Assembly: GCA_004352715.1 (NCBI GenBank)
Contig: SCFE01000079.1
Coordinates: 932,871-996,870 of the forward strand
Length of the DNA: 64,000 nucleotides
From: Hofstenia miamia
Taxonomy: Eukaryota; Xenacoelomorpha; Acoela
Reading direction: 5' to 3'
Shown here: one piece after another, positions 59,255-64,000 of the stretch
How positions within the stretch are numbered: the first letter of the stretch is position 1
How the letters are laid out: each line of letters opens with the position of its first letter
Notes under the pieces: generated by a model
Told to the model about the DNA's origin: nothing
Seen by the model: the letters and a program-made list of their open reading frames with translations, nothing else
Databases searched by the model: none
Program-made: the position numbers and the translations under genes

Positions 59255-60285
59255 AATTTTTGAACCTCAACCCCCATGATTTTAATGGGATTTGATGTCA
59301 CTGGATTCTAGCCAATGCATTAACTCTTTTTCAGGAATACTGTGGCTATTCTGTTTAATTTTTGAACCTCAACCCCCATGATTTTAATGGGATTTGATGT
59401 CACTGGATTCTAGCCAATGCATTAACTCTTTTTCAGGAATACTGTGGCTATTCTGTTTAATTTTTGAACCTCAACCCCCATGATTTTAATGGGATTTGAT
59501 GTCACTGGATTCTAGCCAATGCATTAACTCTTTTTCAGGAATACTGTGGCTATTCTGTTTAATTTTTGAACCTCAACCCCCATGATTTTAATGGGATTTG
59601 ATGTCACTGGATTCTAGCCAATGCATTAACTCTTTTTCAGGAATACTGTGGCTATTCTGTTTAATTTTTGAACCTCAACCCCCATGATTTTAATGGGATT
59701 TGATGTCACTGGATTCTAGCCAATGCATTAACTCTTTTTCAGGAATACTGTGGCTATTCTGTTTAATTTTTGAACCTCAACCCCCATGATTTTAATGGGA
59801 TTTGATGTCACTGGATTCTAGCCAATGCATTAACTCTTTTTCAGGAATACTGTGGCTATTCTGTTTAATTTTTGAACCTCAACCCCCATGATTTTAATGG
59901 GATTTGATGTCACTGGATTCTAGCCAATGCATTAACTCTTTTTCAGGAATACTGTGGCTATTCTGTTTAATTTTTGAACCTCAACCCCCATGATTTTAAT
60001 GGGATTTGATGTCACTGGATTCTAGCCAATGCATTAACTCTTTTTCAGGAATACTGTGGCTATTCTGTTTAATTTTTGAACCTCAACCCCCATGATTTTA
60101 ATGGGATTTGATGTCACTGGATTCTAGCCAATGCATTAACTCTTTTTCAGGAATACTGTGGCTATTCTGTTTAATTTTTGAACCTCAACCCCCATGATTT
60201 TAATGGGATTTGATGTCACTGGATTCTAGCCAATGCATTAACTCTTTTTCAGGAATACTGTGGCTATTCTGTTTAATTTTTGAAC
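59255..60285. repeat. Satellite: ten 102-bp units, identical by eye
   Basis: Units start AATTTTTGAACCTCAACCCC and recur every 102 bp (CCTCAACC at 59264, 59366 and so on); the array ends with an 11-bp partial unit. Each unit holds a hairpin CCCAT-GATTTTA-ATGGG and a palindrome AATGCATT. All plus frames have stops within a unit. One minus frame is open for 24 codons per unit but does not continue from unit to unit. There are no spacers, so it is not a CRISPR array. Confidence 0.97.
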
Positions 60286-62338
60286 AGGTTATCATGTATA
60301 GATGCCGAAGTCTAAAGTAGATTGTGACTAACAGATAAGAAAATATTTACAATACCTTCCTTTCAGAACTTTAATCAATACAGAGGCCTTTAATTATTTA
60401 ATGAGGCATCATGTATAGTCAGTGAAATAAAAAATTAATCATTATTAGATGCTTTTGTACTTTTTGTGTGATATGAATTTTTATGGGTTGAGTATGTACA
60501 GAACTGTTACACAAAACGGTTTTTTCATTTGACCAGATGGAACATCATCTGATATTCTGCTTGGTTAGTTCGTTTTGAGGACTACAAAAATATATTATTA
60601 CGAGTGATTCATTGTATTTTAAATTAATTTGTGGCATTATTTTGAAAATTGAAAGAAATAAGAACTTTTTATTTAAACTTTAGACATAACACAGTTACAC
60701 ATGTTTCCCAAAAAAGTTTTTAGATTTTTATTTTGTACTTGTACATTTTCGCTTTCAAAAATTGTGCGCTTTGACATGCTGCAAAATGTATGATTTTGAA
60801 AAAAACATAGGAATTGTAGATATGAGACATTATGAAACTTCTTTACAAAAAATACAAAATTTAGTTTGGACTTAATTCTTTACTTACTCATATTAACCAT
60901 AAAGAAGGGAAACCCTATGGTTACGGATAGTAGTTAAGATTTGACAATGCAACAAGTTTCATAACATGTATCAACTTAGACTTCGAAAAAACTATGTCCT
61001 TATTGGTTTTTTCCTTTTGTTCTATGTGTGTATATATTTATATATAACAGCTGACAAGATAGGAAGCAATTTATATTCGCACCTAGTATCAATATTGATT
61101 CATTTATATATACAATAATCTAATAAAGAATAAGGTTATATCACTTGACAATATCAACAGTTTTCTAAATCAAATCATACCAATTGAAATCAATTTATAA
61201 AATTAACATAAATGAAGTCAAATATAAATACGTTAACATAAATGTTAATCGATATCAATGGAAACGCTGGCAACAATCGAATTTGAGCTATAATTACACT
61301 AAAAATAAGTTAAAATCTCTTTTTACATCACGTTGTGAGACAAGCCAACTTCCTGGCTTAGAAGCGACTCGTTCAATTGTTACTGCTTCTCCAAACTACA
61401 CCACGCCTACTTTAGTGTTACCACAACACATTAAATTCTAATCACTTCATATAATTTGTCTACATTTTCTAGTTAATAATGAACTAACATCTAATTGTCA
61501 AGTATTAATTCAAAAGCCAACATACTGTCACAAGAAATGTCTTTATATAAATATAAACTAAGAGGAAGAATTCTCATAGATTTGATAGCTCAACTGTACA
61601 TCTAGGCAAAGCCTAATACAATAAAATTTCAAAAAATGACTCTACGAATTACTGCTAGTCTTTCCTATGGTTCTATCAAATTTTCATTTAACTATAATAA
61701 GTATGGAACATGAAAACAAAATTTATCACACTTTTGGTAGCATTGAGTGAATCTATTTGCTAAAGTAGTGTTGAGAATAAAGGAAAAACTCAAAAAAGCG
61801 ATTGACTTTTGACATGTAATTTCGCTTGCTATTTTTGGAATAGTTCAAAGTAAATTCACAATGAGAAGCATGCTATTTTCGTCTACTAATTTTGATTGCA
61901 AACACAATGAAAATGAATACAAAACCTGACTTAAGTTTCCTGAGCACTGGGTCGTATTTCTCCAAATTAAAAAAAAATATTGCCTTGGCACATAAGAATT
62001 TCTTAAATCTTTGATTCTAGGTTATTTTTACTTTACAGTTTCTTATATACATTACCACAACATTGCTTTTATTGTTCAGTTATTTGACAGTTATCTTCTT
62101 CATCTCATTGTCTTTGAAAGATGGTTACATCCATTGTACATCTAAGAATATATTCTTGAGTGATGCACATTCAATTAGATCCAAAGATGATTAATGTGAT
62201 TATAGAAAACTCGAATCTCGCATCAATGCTATTAACTAAGAAAAACCTTTGGAAATCAAATTTGGTAAGAATATCGTGGAGGTCAATAATCTGATAATTC
62301 ATTAGAGTTCCAGTTCTTGGCATCAGTTTGTTTTACCT
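60286..62338. other. Gene-poor AT-rich stretch
   Basis: The frame at 61184-61441 ends in a less AT-biased stretch (CETSQLPGLEATRSIVTASP) but has no recognised motif. No other feature supported. Confidence 0.5.
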
Positions 62339-62737
62339 CTATTTACAACTCATGCTGCTGCGAAGAATGAAAAAAGTATTCTCCATAGTTTGAAGTAGGT
62401 GCTCATTTTCGACTGGGATATCGACCCATGGTGGATTTCTGTTGCTCTCGAAAACGCTGTTCATGTTGTTATCATCGAGTAAAAAAAGAACTGGAATTAG
62501 GACAAGACGTAGAACCGGGCCAAAATATATGCTGACCAAAACTTACTAAATAAATTCAAATCATTTACCGCATTGTTGTTGTAAGAAAATCCCTCCAAAG
62601 ACTTATGTAATTTCTTGTGATTCCAGTGATTTTCGATTTTTCCATGAAGTACATGAAATGGTGACGTGAAGCGACTTGTATTGGGCATACTATTCTTTCC
62701 AAACGAAGAAGTGTGAATAGCACAGCTTCAGGTATAT
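62339..62737 (-). CDS. Candidate last two exons of an unrecognised minus-strand gene
   Basis: Exon at 62737-62569: after an acceptor (TTCCTATTTATAAG) the frame reads IPEAVLFTLLRLERIVCPIQ and on to FMEKSKITGITRNYISLWRD. It ends at a GTAAAT donor. A 37-bp intron (62568-62532, GTAAAT...GGTCAG) leads in phase to the final exon 62531-62339, IYFGPVLRLVLIPVLFLLDD then FESNRNPPWVDIPVENEHLL, with a stop at 62339. A rival reading uses a consensus GTAAGT donor (62546-62541) and CCAG acceptor (62492-62491), a 56-bp intron, joining another upstream frame to the same last exon, also in phase. The shared last exon is the best supported part. Function not recognised. Confidence 0.35.
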
Positions 62738-62879
62738 CTTATAAATAGGAAGGTAACTAGTTCTGATAACCAAATTGTGACGTTCAACGACACAATTGCA
62801 AATATGGTGGTGTGACTTTATTTACAATATTAAGTTTTTCACAAAGCTAAACAAATTTTTTGTTAGAAAATATTCCTAC

Positions 62880-63088
62880 ATTATCAATAAGTATTTTGTT
62901 TGAGGCTCAAATATAAACATATCCTGAATGAGAAGAAGCAATTCTGGATTTATCAGAAATTGGAGGGCACATGCTATGTCGACTAAAAAGTTTTTCAGTT
63001 CCAAATCCAACCAAAACAATTTTATGGCGATGGTGTCATTACAGGAAATCGACTGCCAGAATGTTGTAACGGGTCTTAACTTAGGTTT
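62880..63088 (-). CDS. Candidate upstream exon of the same minus-strand gene
   Basis: After an AG (ATATGGGTCAG) the frame reads KPKLRPVTTFWQSISCNDTI, continues IAIKLFWLDLELKNFLVDIA and LQFLINPELLLLIQDMFIF, and meets a possible GTAGGA donor at 62879 next to a stop. Its phase does not fit the acceptor at 62737, so another exon may lie between, or the model is wrong. Protein-like composition, no known motif. Confidence 0.25.
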
Positions 63089-63097
63089 CTGACCCAT

Positions 63098-64000
63098 ATA
63101 ATTTCATATATGAAATTTAGATCTCTACTTTCATGTGCTGCTCTTGCTGACATTAAGAGGCTGGCCAGCTTAAGCAAACATGGATGACTAATGCAACTTG
63201 CTATCACAGATTTTACATCAACTAACCCTACTTGGAATGGTTAGCATCCTGCCCTGCTAGTTTGTTTTCGAATAAATCCTCGCTTACACCAGAAGCTACC
63301 CCTATTATTAAACTCTTGAATACGTAGGTTGAAATATGGACTCTACCTGAACCTCATTGGTATTAACAGAATTAGGTAATTAAGTTCCTGCAGGAGAACC
63401 TAATGCTCATAACAGTGCTGTTTGAATTTCGTAATATTTTAACTAAGAAGTATAACTCTGCTTTCATGTTCGGAATGTAGTTCAACCCTGAGAATTGAAT
63501 CTGAAAGCCTAAGTAAGTAGTCCTAATTAAAACTAAATTATTATGAAAATGTAGCAAACTCAAGGAGTGGTGAATTGGCGTTTTCTCTAAGTTCATATAA
63601 ATGATATAGGTTTGATGTGCTCCTCATATCTATTGAAGTTTGAACGACAAATCCAGATGATTGAGCCAACTTCTTAAGATATTATTTGCCTTGTGTAACA
63701 TCGGTGTTTCCAGCTTCAATCAACAGGATTTTGCAATTACAAGTAATGAAAAAAGTGACAATGCCTTGCATACCTCCTCTTATCACATTCTCTCATCTCT
63801 ATCTTTAATATAAATTATCCACTAGGTCTTTAAATTATTCATAGCAATTCTCTGCTACCATGTGAAGCTATATTGCAAAAATTTAATATTAAATGTCCAA
63901 AAGCTTAAAGCACATCTGTCTTCTCTATATGACAGGATTTTATGCTAAGCTTCAATAATAATTTACAAAGCATGGAGCAGATGGTGTAAATTGTAAAGCA
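63098..64000. other. Right edge with weak minus-strand coding hints
   Basis: The minus frame at 63596-63372 includes a piece after a good acceptor (ACTTAGGCTTTCAG near 63500). Near 63735 a short frame reads CKILLIEAGNTDVTQGK, like the second strand of a Rossmann FAD-binding fold. Both are too short to call, but they fit a minus-strand gene entering from beyond the window. Confidence 0.25.

Noticed and set aside
59255-60285. CRISPR array
   Set aside because: Units are contiguous and identical with no spacers, in a eukaryotic context.

Overview
This is AT-rich animal nuclear DNA from a gapped draft assembly. It is mostly transposon debris and holds few intact genes. There is no sign of bacterial organisation: no operons, no Shine-Dalgarno sites and no CRISPR. 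The mix of CR1/L2-like LINEs with short simple-repeat tails, Tc1-like elements, hAT- and Harbinger-like MITEs, a secreted PAN/apple protein with an invertebrate-type second module, and SLC18B1-like transporters suggests a soft-bodied invertebrate. A cnidarian such as Hydra is my best guess, but this is inference only.

1-14 kb: degraded LINE copies (one with a recognisable LINE ORF1 esterase), the first copy of a segmental duplication (about 5.9-9.9 kb), a minus-strand ORF1/gag-like relic with a damaged zinc knuckle, and a local duplication ending in a 1-kb gap. 14-28 kb: the second and third copies of the duplication. Only the second keeps the secreted PAN gene (15639-16529). A 225-bp palindromic MITE lies inside a LINE in copies two and three. 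28-35 kb: unannotatable AT-rich DNA, a hAT MITE with perfect 8-bp target duplications, and two more LINE relics. 35-40 kb: two copies of one Tc1-like element (apparent DD35E) and one other Tc1-like element (DD34E) with clear inverted repeats; all transposases are broken. 41-46 kb: the best genes in the window, two convergent 413-aa MFS transporters, with signs that more paralogues once stood here. 46-64 kb: mainly gene-poor DNA with a transposase scrap, a reverse-transcriptase scrap, a perfect 10 x 102-bp satellite, and weak exon candidates, the best on the minus strand at 62.3-63.1 kb.

The two transporters probably move small organic solutes across a vesicle or plasma membrane. The PAN protein is probably secreted and binds carbohydrate or protein. 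Nothing here shows them working together. The strongest novel points are the triplicated locus with gene loss at a four-base microhomology, the two newly delimited hAT-type MITEs, the palindromic Harbinger-type MITE, the decayed MFS tandem array, the DD35E Tc1 pair, and single-N joins that coincide with local duplications.
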